64,000 nucleotides of DNA from Stenopsyche tienmushanensis (Eukaryota > Arthropoda > Insecta > Trichoptera > Stenopsychidae), in assembly GCA_008973525.1 (NCBI GenBank), contig WACJ01000517.1:186001-250000 (forward strand), read 5' to 3'. This document shows positions 1 to 10,909 of this stretch, piece by piece. A program made the translations under genes and the position numbers. How positions within the stretch are numbered: position 1 is the stretch's first letter; every line of letters begins with the position of its first letter. The notes beneath the pieces are model-generated. The model was not told where the DNA came from and did no database searches. It was given only the letters and a program-made list of their open reading frames with translations.

Positions 1-3000
1 AACGATTGTTTCAACGATTGAGAAGTTAAAGTGTAGTATGTATAAATAATGAAATTCAGGGACTTATTGGGACAAAGCGCAGTCTAGATGTCTATGAAAG
101 ACCACACCGAGAAACAACCACGCCATAAAGAGAATAGTCGTTTGGTCTCTAATGAGTTCCTCAAGCCAGATACTGAACGATAAGTTAGAACTGCATATGG
201 TTGTATATAAATGAGAGATTTACATACAGGATAATATAATACCTGTACATTACCATTGATCTAAAAATTCCATATGCATGTTTGACGATGGATCATTTCA
301 ACGTTAAAATCAGTTTGATTGTGATTTGGCTCAGGGCAAATGTGCGATTTGTCGCCAAATATTGAATATTTTCAAAACACGAATTATAAATATATATAAT
401 CATGACTTGAGGAGCTTCTTGCTTTTTCATTCTTTATGGAAATACTCAATCAAAAATAAAGTCTCTTGGCATATCGCAGTGAAATAAATATATTAAAACT
501 TGGCACTGCTGCTGTCTAGACGTGATCGTTTCTCGTATCTGGCTATATAAAAACACAATTTTTATTGTGTATATTAAAAATGTGTTATTTATCAGAATGA
601 AATTGGAGTTATAGGTATTAAGCATGTTTTTATGTGGTAAAGTATAGTCATCCAAATGCAACGCCTAGATGTCAGCATTATATAATGTTTATACGTGACG
701 TCTTTTTAAATGATATAAGCCAGCGGTTCTTAAACAGGATGATGATGATGATTTAAGAACAATCAGTTTTAAAGAAAATATAAATAGATCTAATTGAATA
801 TTAAGAATTGTGCAAAACATTGCGATAAAAATGGTCATAACTTTTATTCTAATTGATGATTAAAAATCTGAAAAATGGGTTCAAATACTCACAATCGACG
901 CGATAGAATAGAACATATTGAATTGATTTTTAGTTTTCGTTCTACTTTCAGATGATTACACACTCGTTAAACAATTATTCAATTAGTGTTAATAGAAGAA
1001 AAGTCTTCGGATCGACCCCGAAGCGATCATACGTTTTTATTCTCGTTTACGGCCTTAATAATACGATTTATCGGTCTGATAAGAATCAATTAATTATGCA
1101 CATTCGCGCACTTATTGGCTAAAAAATCACAAAAAATATATAGAATAGATAACGGGTCTCCTATCGCACACGTTGGATACAATATTGAATACAGTTAGCG
1201 GGCATTTTTGCATCCAGCGAGTTAAGTCGTCAGTCGGAGCCTGCAGCCAAATTCCGCTAGTCTTACAATTAATCCTGTTCGATCTGAGTCGAAGATATTA
1301 CGGGCAAAAAACCGTAGAAGAAACCGAACAGAATAATGAAACAATGCATTGGATTTACTGGCTCGAGACGATTCTTCTTCCGGCGATTCCGGTTTAGTTT
1401 CCTTTCCGACAGAATCTCGTTCGCGCCTTGAAAGAGACGTCCTTAACATCGAAGAAAACGTCTTCCAATTCGTGTCCTACACTCGATGGAGACAAGTGGC
1501 GACTAAGAATTTTTATGGAATGTGGTCTTTTTGACCAAAATGAATTAATGGACGGGTACTGGACTCATGTGACCCAGATTCCAGGGGAGCTTTTGTGATG
1601 ACCGCCAGAGTATGACTCGCCCACGTCGACCAAAAGCTCCTCTTTAACGGTAAACGGGATAAGTTTCAATATATCAAAAGAAGATTTGTACAAAGCACTA
1701 AGTTGTAATCATGAATTATCAATTTAAGAATTTAGTCAAAATCATCAACTTGAAGAAAATCGCAGGAGAAAAAAATCTCCTAAACTAAGTTTTTTTGATT
1801 TTTAAAGTAGGGTTGTTTTTATTTCAACTTTGAGACAATATTCCAAATCATTTGGATTTCATGAATCTGAGAATTTTGATCGATATGGTTAAATTTGAAC
1901 CGGATGATGGTAATAATCATTTTAATGCCGACCGAAAAATATACTTAAGTGAAATAAGTCAAGTCATTATTATATTTATGAACTATTATTATTTTCATTT
2001 TAATCCTATTAAAGCCACATATCTATCCATTCAGGCTCTACCAACCCTTATTTCTGTCCATCCTCCTAAATTAATGTTAAAGAGGAGAGAAGAAACTTTT
2101 GACGCGGTTTTCTTGAAACTACTTTTTCCAAGCTCATGGAAGTGCTCCCACACTCTCTAGATGAGCATTCTTGATGAAATTTGATAGGCGTATGTATAAT
2201 AAACGTCTTCATCGTATAGACTACAATTATTCAAACATATTCAAAATTGTTTATTTAATCAACAAAAAACTACAAAAAATGTTGCTAAAAATACATTTTT
2301 TTTTTTCGATTACTCACTATTTTTTTTATTTTTCAATATTTCTTCCTAATTATAGTCTATACTATTCACAATATTATACAAAGTAAGAATATGTTTAATT
2401 TTTTTGCTGCAAATCATCTGTCCAAGACTTAGGACTTCCATATTGAAGAATGTCATCGTTCGTCCATCGACATACGTGGCTCCTCCCATTCCCACTACTA
2501 TACTTTGTCAAACTTTAAAACATATTTTTATGTTCAATAAAAATCCCTTAGTCAACATACTAAATATCAATATTCTATATTTTATACTTTTCGCATAAAA
2601 AATATGTTAAAAAACCGATCTCTTTTAGGCCCAACAAGGTAGAAGTTTTAATTTAAGCTATCCCATAAGAGAAGCCCACATGATTCAATGACATTGATTT
2701 ATGACTTAAATCATGATCTGATCTAGTCACGCCTTTCTAATAGCCACTCGCTGCTTCAAGTAATCGATTGGCTCAATTTCTAACGCTTGTTATGATTAAA
2801 AATGAAAACGACACTATTGTTATAAAGCCATCGAGAAAATGAACCCAAATAATATCATTTCAATGTGAATTGATACGGTGTTTGGTTCAGCGAAAAGAAA
2901 CCGACCACTTACTAACATGCGGAATGCAATTTAGTCTCAAATTAAAAATGGATTAGCTATGACATTCGGGCTTCAAATTCAAGGTAAATATGAATATTAG

Positions 3001-3141
3001 GCACGTATTGGTCTTAATGACTGTCAATTTGAATGGTTATCAATTGACTTGTTTAACTATGACTCGGATTCAGTTGATAAGCGAGTGAAATATTCGTCAA
3101 TATATTTTAATGTCTATTTTGTTAATATTTTTCGTTTAACT
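1..3141. other. AT-rich non-coding stretch with one orphan open frame
   Basis: No gene could be supported here. The stretch is AT-rich with many short chance frames. The only segment with coding-like composition is about 1200-1510, where one frame reads as Ser/Glu/Arg-rich sequence but has no in-frame ATG; it is treated in the findings. Confidence 0.5.
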
Positions 3142-3143
3142 TA

Positions 3144-3449
3144 CGAGGCATATCCCGAAAGTAAGTGTACTGTGACAATAACGGACTGTGGTTTTTTGTG
3201 TTTTAAAGGTTGGTCATACTGAGTGGTAGAGGAGGAAAAAAATCTTCAATCCTTCAGATTGCCATCTTTTCCCCTCCCTGAAAGAACACATGGGTGGAAT
3301 TAAATATTCAATCAACGAGCAAGTGTATAAAGTGGTTCTGAAGTGGGAGAAGGAGCTGGCGGGAGAGTTCTTCGAGTAGGGTATAAAGAAGCTTTTGCCC
3401 CAATTTTTTCTAAAAAAAATTAGTACACTTACTTTCGGGATATACCTCG
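3144..3449. mobile_element. mariner-type MITE (306 bp) with TA target duplication
   Basis: Both ends carry the same roughly 28-bp inverted repeat, starting CGAGG and containing GAAAGTAAGTGTACT. The two arms differ at very few positions. The element is flanked by TA at 3142-3143 and 3450-3451, the target duplication of Tc1/mariner elements. The interior has no transposase, so this is a non-autonomous deletion derivative. A related terminus occurs at 48.1 kb next to a mariner transposase remnant, which identifies the family. Confidence 0.85.
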
Positions 3450-3451
3450 TA

Positions 3452-6060
3452 CATAATAAACATACATGACGGGCCACCTGAGTGAGCGTATCGAAGAGCG
3501 CGTAAAGAATATTAAAGCCAATCATTTTAGATACACGAGCTCTTCATATTGATCTTGGTTGTTGTATACGGAACAAGCTTTTCTGTATTCATAGGCAGAT
3601 ATCTTGTAGATAAGCAGGCATGTCTGGCACTTGAAGAATGGTTCTCCACGGTGATATACTGCCTTCAATTGAGACATGAAGAGCCTCGTTATAGCGGTTA
3701 CTCTTAATTCAATGTTTGTTTATAACGTCTTTCATTAATGAATGAAATACCGTTTTTACGCGCGATTTTTCTTATTACGAACAGAAACACCGTTTAGCCA
3801 AACATCTGTTACGTTTTTTTTTTGTAGAAAAGCAGTGATGCAATAACGCTAATTGACTATTTGCTCGCTGTGCATTGCCATTCGGTCCGAATTTAACATT
3901 TGAATACAAACAGAAGTCAATCAACATCTCGGTTCGGATCGAGGCGATCCGAAGACTGGTTGCACAATTGGTGAAAAGCAATTATGGGAAATTTTAGTGT
4001 TTATTTCCGTCTTTGCGGAGGTTGACCGACCTTTCCTCATCGCGGGATATTTTTTACTAATTTATAATAGTCGCTGAATGGTGTAATGAACGATTAAGCG
4101 AAGACGCTGCTGGAGACTACCTGTAACGGTTCACCTGTTCTTGGCCGAATGGAATCGTCGGATGACGATCTTAGCTTCCCACAGAGCCACTATTTAAATC
4201 TTCAAAAACAACAATTATTGGGCTTTGAAATGTGCAATTTGTTTAACATCAGTGCGAGATCAACGACTCGGTAATCATTTTCATTCGCCTTAAAATTGAG
4301 AACCTCGTCACGGAAGGTCAATCCACCTATAAATCATTTCATGCACAATCTACACTATATTAGAGCTAAAATATGCTATTAAAACAATAACATGTATTAC
4401 ATAATTTAAGAATGTATCCATATATACGATATGAGAGATATTAAGAATGGAGATTGAAACTGGAAATAAATTAAGATCCACAATTTTCCAAAAGGGAAGA
4501 CAATTAAAAAATTGAATTCTCTGCGATACCATTTATTTACCCTTTGAAAAGGACGCATTCGACTTTCAAACTTTAGCTCTATTCTAACCATTGGTGGATT
4601 TCTGGATAGCGCGTAACTCAAAGGACGTTCTTATCATTTAAAATAAATGGTTTCACCGCGCATATTGAGGGCTGAAAGAGATTTAAATGTTAAAATTTGT
4701 CCGAAATATGGTCCTTAATTAACCCCTAAAGAAGTACTATCCCAGAGCCTGAGACTCCCCCCATGCACTATTCAGAAAGAGCACTCTTGTACATGGAGCT
4801 CGGATACAGAGAAAGAGAGACGACGTAGCGCAGTTCGGGAGACAGAGATGCAGAGCTTCCCCGCATTCATCGCACGATTGTATAGATCGTTAACCCAAAT
4901 TTATCAACTAATAATGATTTCGATTCCAAGTTTGTTATTTGTTTATGAAAAGAAATGACTTGGTCTTGTATGCTATCAATAGTGCTTATTTACAATTGAC
5001 TCTGCCTCGAATTGAAGATGAGGAGGTGACAGAAAGTAATCGGTGTAAAGCGATTATGGCATCAACGATTTTATCGATTTTAAATTTGCTCACTCCTCAT
5101 ATGGTTAACGCATTGATGGAAACGTCTGTAATAAGCGTCATTTTTTGGGAAAATGTGCAATTTTACACAATTTCGTTCGTTCATAAGCGCGTTTTCATGG
5201 AATTTATAAGCGGTCTTTGATGTATTAAAAAGTAATGCTGATAAATGTCGATAATGATGATAAATATATTTTTACCCTAATATAGTTTGCATCAGAAATG
5301 CTATTGAGCCCTATATCAATCATTAGAGCGCCCATTTGCGATTAAATGTGAACTCCTTACCCTTCTTATGCAATAGAGAAGTTTTATCATGTTGTTTTCA
5401 TTTCAGATTAGTGGGGGAAAAATATAATTCTATAAATTAATATTGAAAACCTGTTTTGATCTTGTATCAATATCGAGTATAATTGTAGACATTTAATTTT
5501 CGGTCGTAATGTGTGAGAAATCATAGAGATGTTTATGCCCAGGCGTAAGTGTTAGCACGAGTCTTAAATAATAGATAATCTTCTTTGGTTGGAGTTCTAC
5601 ATTAGCTCCATTGAAATTGCATAATGCGAAACGTTAAGAGGGATAGTATTTAACGGCTTTGCTTGTTAATGCGGATGAAGATGTTGTGACAAAAGGAATT
5701 AGATCACGATGGTGGCAGATGGTTCTACAACAATGGCGGGCGTTAACAGTTACAGGTTAGTGGCTAAAGAGTTCGTCGTTCTCTAGGTGTGAACTTGACG
5801 AAATTCTTTTGCAACGGATCACTGCCACGACACGCCAATTGGGGAGACGATCATCAATTGCTACCAAAAAATGTTTATCATTTTAAATCATAAAGCTCGC
5901 CCGACAGAGTCGTTGGTCGTTTTTTGAACGACTTAGATTGATGAGACACAGAGCCGTTCAAAATGCGACAGAATTTTCGATGCATGTCATTGCTCATTTT
6001 TAATATCAATATTTTGAGCATCCTCGTTAATCCCTAATTGTTTTCGCATTTTTTAGCAAC
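3452..6060. other. Non-coding stretch, no recognised feature
   Basis: Only short unsupported frames are present. The longest, on the plus strand ending at 5220, lacks family resemblance and splice context. A slightly GC-richer, purine-rich patch lies near 4790-4900. I see no gene, RNA or clear repeat. Confidence 0.5.
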
Positions 6061-6063
6061 ACT

Positions 6064-6426
6064 AAGCTTCGTGGGTCTTATTTGACCCATACCAGAAAAT
6101 CAGTCGTTATAAGCATATTTTTGTATTATTTGCATAAATATGAATGGGGGTGAAATAGAATAAGCATTTCTTACATAACTAACGTAGTTTAATTTTAGGA
6201 TCTTCAAAAATTCACATTTTTTTAAAGTAAATCAATAACTAAAATAGATTTTTGACACTTTTGGCTAGTGTCTATTTAAAAAAAAATCATGATTATACTT
6301 GAAAAAGTAAAAAATACACCCAATGAAAAAATTACATACTTGAAAATATAAATAATGAAATCATAAAGAATGAGAACCGAAATTGTTGGCTCCCGGGTCA
6401 AATTTGACCCACGATACAAGTTAAGC
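6064..6426. mobile_element. Small inverted-repeat element (MITE), class uncertain
   Basis: Each end carries a similar sequence in opposite orientation: GTGGGTC, a short spacer and TTTGACCC near 6071 and again near 6393-6412, preceded on both sides by a CTAAGCTT/CTTAACTT-like motif. The AT-rich interior shows no protein. The pattern fits a short MITE. Exact edges and target duplication could not be fixed; a TTAA just outside the right side would suit piggyBac but is not proof. Confidence 0.5.
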
Positions 6427-7965
6427 GTTAATTTATAAATAAATTAACGATTTTAAATCCTTTCAGATTTCAAATTCATGCCTGGAAATGTTTACGTTAT
6501 ATAATAATATAATTTTAAAAAAATAATGAATTTATAAACGTCACATTAATACGCATAATGCGCATAAAGCGGAAGGTAGCGTTTTAAAGCGCATGCGCAA
6601 AATTAAATACGTCACACATTAATAGATTTCATAATAACCTTAAATAAAAATATATTTCCTATTTATTGAGGAATGGCATTATGATCGTTATCATTAATTT
6701 TATGGCGAAGCGCAAGTACTTCTGTTCTTTTATGGGGATCAACAAAAGTATGGAATAACACTTGACTATGCTATTTGCATTTTTTAAATTTGGCCGGACA
6801 TCGATAAATTACACCGACAATTTCGTACGGGAGCCATGAGAACGGAAATGTCTATATTAATATTAATATATCTATTCATAACGTATTCTATATTCCCACA
6901 ATAAATAATTTGTTATACGAAGCAATCGATAATATGGAATTCATGTGTGGCAAACCTAACCTAAAATAAAGATTAAAATGTATTTTTTTATTATATAGAT
7001 TGATAGACAATTATGATGAAAGATGGCAATAAGTACATTATTTTAAATAAATATCCAGCCAATTTAATCAAAAGTCACTACAAATGAAAATCATAAACGA
7101 GAAGCGAAAATTGGTTAGATTTGATTTTGACAGATCGAAGTACACATGACAGCCATAAGTCAATAATATATGACCATTACTTTAGTATAAAAATTAAATG
7201 TAATAAATTCACTTTAAAAATCTAATATATAAAAATAAGTTGCGTTTCCCGTCTAATGCTCGGGCGAAATGGGTTGATATGCGCGTTCATCGGATTGAGA
7301 CAAAACTTGGTCCACTTATTGCCAAGGGATCAGGGGGTGACATAGGCATAGTACAATTAACTTACAGTAGATTTTTAATTCAAAACTTAATGTGTGAAAG
7401 TTGTTGATTCTGACGTGTTTGAGATTACGCGTTGCTAAGGCTATAGGTATATAGTACCTACAAGTTGCAGTAGGAGGCGTCGTGTCGTCGTCACATACAA
7501 CACATACGTCAAACGTCAATGTCATTTGCAGGTTATCCATCGGCGTGAGTCAATTATATCCAAATTATTTATCGCAAGCACTTTTAAAATGCTTCATTTC
7601 ATTCATCGCTTATTCACGTACGTAACAACCGAAAAAGTACGTTTGAGTGCTATCTGATAAAAAATCAGACGACCAACGTGCAACGAGAATCGAAAGTACA
7701 TGTTGATTTGAATATTGCTGCATTTCAATATGATATTCATTACGATTACAGATTGCATCCCAGTGTAAAATGGATAAAGGTTAAATCCTGTTAACGAGGG
7801 GCAAATTTATTGGTAAATTGAAAACGCCTTCATTTCGACACAATGAAAACAAACAAACCTAACCTAACCAGATTTGAATTTAAATTTAATTTAAAAAATA
7901 AAAAACAAGAATCAAATGAATAATTATTTTATTTAATAACAATATGTTGACGATTGATTTGATTT

Positions 7966-7998
7966 GATCAGAGCTTGATTTTCAATCAAGCTCTGATC
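7966..7998. repeat. Perfect 15-bp inverted repeat (hairpin) inside the Helitron
   Basis: GATCAGAGCTTGATT is followed by TTC and then its exact reverse complement. It sits directly before the helicase relic. The role is unknown. Confidence 0.9.
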
Positions 7999-8012
7999 GA
8001 AATCGAAGACAT

Positions 8013-9315
8013 TTGCTTAACCATCAACATCAAAGAATTCATTCAACAAGAATTCGTTCTGCACTTGAACAGCAGTACAATGCTAATGATTTGGATGCAT
8101 TTGTCGAAGCAAACGAACAAATTTTGCTTGCGGAACAAAAATTGACCTACGATACAATTACAAATGATCTGTTCTTCCTTGATGCGCCTGGCGGTACTGG
8201 AAAAACGTATCTCATCACTTTAATATTGGCTCACATTCGATCTCAAAATAGAATTGCTTTAGCTCTTGCTTCATTAGGTATTGCGGCAACATTATTAGAT
8301 GGTGGACGAACAGCGCATTCGGCATTCAAATTGCCATTAGATATGCATTTATTGGAAGCTCTGACATGTAACATTCCTAAAGTTTCTGACATAGCTAAAG
8401 TTTTGAAAATTTGCAAGGGGATTATCTGGGACGAATGCAATGCTTGATCGAACTCTTAAAGACTTACGATCAAATGCAAAACCGTTTGGTGGCGCTCTAA
8501 TTTTATTATGTGGCGACTTTCGACAACCTCTTCCAGTGATGCTTTCATCGACACCAGCTGATTCTTGCCTCAAAGCATCGCATCTTTGGAGAGACGTGCG
8601 AAAACTGACATTAAAGACAAATATGCGGGTACATCTGTAGCGTGATGCGTCGGCAGCCACATTTTTAAAACGACTATTGAACATTGGTGAAGGAAAAGTG
8701 CATGTTGATGCTACCAAGTTTATTTCATTTCCATCGAACTTTTGCGTTGTTGTGCCATCCATCGATTTACTCATTCAGAAAGTTTTTCCGCAGATTTTTA
8801 GTAATTATAAAATTCATTATTGGCTTTGCGAACATGCTATTTTGGCAGCAGAAAACACCGACGTCAATACAATCAACCACACAATACAATAACAAATTGC
8901 AAATGATTTTGTTACCTACAAATCGATTGATAGCGCCATGAATGCAGACCAAGTTACTAACTATCCAATCGAGTTTTTAAATTCGTCAGATCTTCCTGAT
9001 GTGCCACCTTACAAATTGGAACAAGACTCACTATGAAGAAATTGATGCCGAATATCATCGAAACAACTATATATTCTTAATGGAAAGTCGAAAGGAGAAG
9101 ATGTGCTCATTCCCACCGACGTGCAATTTGATAAGAGACGACTGCAGCTCCCCGTTGGACTTGCATTCTCAATGACCATCAACAAGGCACTTCAAGTGTG
9201 CGGAAGAATCTATAAAATCCACGTTGGACAGCAGAGAAATTTATTTGTATTTGTTAAAGACGGAAAAGCCAAAACTATTCTCTACCCTAAAGCACTTAGC
9301 AGAACAATTAAGTAA
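8013..9315 (+). pseudogene. Broken PIF1-family helicase of the Helitron
   Basis: Conceptual translation shows PIF1 helicase blocks in order. Walker A (APGGTGKT) is near 8185-8210, the GGRTAHSAFKLP block near 8300, and Walker B (IIWDE) near 8425. A frameshift follows, then a second frame carries the CGDFRQ block near 8505-8530. The last piece, 9103-9315, matches the helicase C-terminus (LAFSMTINKA). In-frame stops follow 8445 and 8638, and more shifts separate the last two pieces, so no functional helicase can be made. The reading begins without an ATG because the upstream part is deleted. Helitron helicase fragments of this kind are common genomic relics, and there is no sign of host use. Confidence 0.9.
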
Positions 9316-9499
9316 GCAAAATGTATGCTTTTAATATTTTTTTCTTTATATATCATTCAATATCAATAAATGTATTAATTGTCGGAAAAAATATCATTAT
9401 TTATATCATTGCTAATTAAACAAGATAACTCTTTCAAATTTCAAATGGTATTTTTAGAACTATTTCTTCTGTGGCAGCAACGCGCCGGGTACCAGCTAG

Positions 9500-10909
9500 T
9501 ATATTATAAATTTGAGCAACAGTGATGTAAATTTAAAAAAAAGCCGAACATTGTATTAAGGCGTCTCTACAAACCAGATGTATATTACGTTCACACGATG
9601 CATTATGATTTATTCTTATTTCTTACCAGACTTTAATGGCCCTTTTTGCAGCAAATAATAAATGGAAAGCAGAGCCATACCGAGTAATAACCTCTGCAAG
9701 ACGCAATATGATATAACATTGAATATGATATGCAAAATTGTGCACGTAATCTCGTTTGTTTGCAGTCTTTGTTAATCCACTTGACATTTGAGATCTAACA
9801 CGGGAGTGTAAATCTCAGCTTTCGACCACAAGCGCTTAGAAAGTTGTGTCAATATCTGATTTTTGAGCAATAATTCATTCAAGAGCAAATAATTGATGTC
9901 GAAAAGCTCACCTACGTGTTTTTCCACACAAAAAAACAAAGCCATTTCACTCTCTAGATTTACTTTCTAAAAATCGATCATATCCACTCGGATACTTATT
10001 ATCCCATCATATCCGCTCGTCATTATCCGATGATGATGACTTTTACGCCGATCGCGTGATAAGTATGAAAAACCGACAGCGATTGGTGATCGGTGATATT
10101 CGAATCGAGGTAGATCGCTTGATAAATCGATCGAAATATAATTCAATAAACGAGGGGATCAAGATTCAATTCATGGGAGTATTATGCAAAGAGAAAATGT
10201 CGAAACGGTGAAATAATAAATGACAACTTTTGAAATACATTCGAAAGTAGTGAGATTACATTTTACGATAAATACGATTGATATTTAAAATCAATGTAAA
10301 ACATTTTTATTTGCCGTCGTTTTTTAGCATGGTCGATAAAAAAACTGTCAGGGCCTTTTGAGCGTGAGCGGAAATCTACAATCAGTGTTGCCATGTAACA
10401 TAATTAATACATTATACCGCAATGAAATTTATCAACATTCTCCGATTTAATTCCGTCGCTGAATTACATATATTAAAATTCACTAAAAATGCTTATTTAA
10501 AAATTCGGATGATATATCATTTTGCAATGATACGTTAGGATTTTTTCATTTATAAATGGGTTTATCCCGTTTCTTCGCTTGCCTCGCGTTGTACTTGAAT
10601 AACAGTGCAAATCGTCAATTTAAACTATTTTTGACCTAAGTGCCGTAAATTTAATAGCAAAAAATCGCGTTTAACACCAAAACGCCAAGCAAATTACCCA
10701 CAAGAGATCAAAAATCAAATATCTTAATTGTACAGTAGGAACTGTGCGAGTGTAGTATTACTGAGTCAAATGGACGAATTGCGTGCACTGAATTCATTCG
10801 AAGCCTTCCTCGTGCTTAAAATCGCCTGATATGTTTAAGGTCATTAACGAAAAGGAAGTGGGACAAATATTTCGAAAATTAAAGGTTAATTCGTTTTTTT
10901 TCATGACAG
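9500..10909. other. Non-coding stretch upstream of the first recognised exon of the MIEAP-domain gene
   Basis: No exon could be recognised. Exon 10910-11112 enters in phase 2, so at least one more 5' coding exon must exist, but no open stretch here ends in a matching donor. An intronic or 5' regulatory role is inferred only from position. Confidence 0.4.

Larger units (their letters stand above)
7221..9499 (+). mobile_element. Helitron, decayed, both termini recognisable
   Basis: The left end reads TCTAATATATAAAAATAAG, a classic insect Helitron 5' start beginning TC after an A. The right end is CTAG followed by T after a GC-rich stretch, as expected of Helitron 3' termini inserting between A and T. 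Inside are pieces of a PIF1-type helicase, the C-terminal part of the RepHel protein. No Rep/HUH domain was seen, so the copy is internally deleted and non-autonomous. At about 2.28 kb it is much shorter than autonomous Helitrons. Confidence 0.85.

Noticed and set aside
1173..1449. Two overlapping frames on opposite strands at 1.2-1.4 kb
   Set aside because: Neither resembles a protein family and both appear to be side effects of locally higher GC; only the third frame looked coding-like and is listed as a finding.
4939..5220. 93-codon plus-strand frame
   Set aside because: It has an ATG, but no family, no splice context and AT-rich composition like the surroundings.
7853..7872. CCTAACCTAACC resembling the insect telomere repeat
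   Set aside because: Only about two units, inside the Helitron; a similar short run near 6953 shows it occurs by chance in this AT-rich DNA.
9103..9315. Separate small gene after the helicase pieces
   Set aside because: Its sequence is the C-terminus of the same PIF1 helicase, so it is part of one broken frame.
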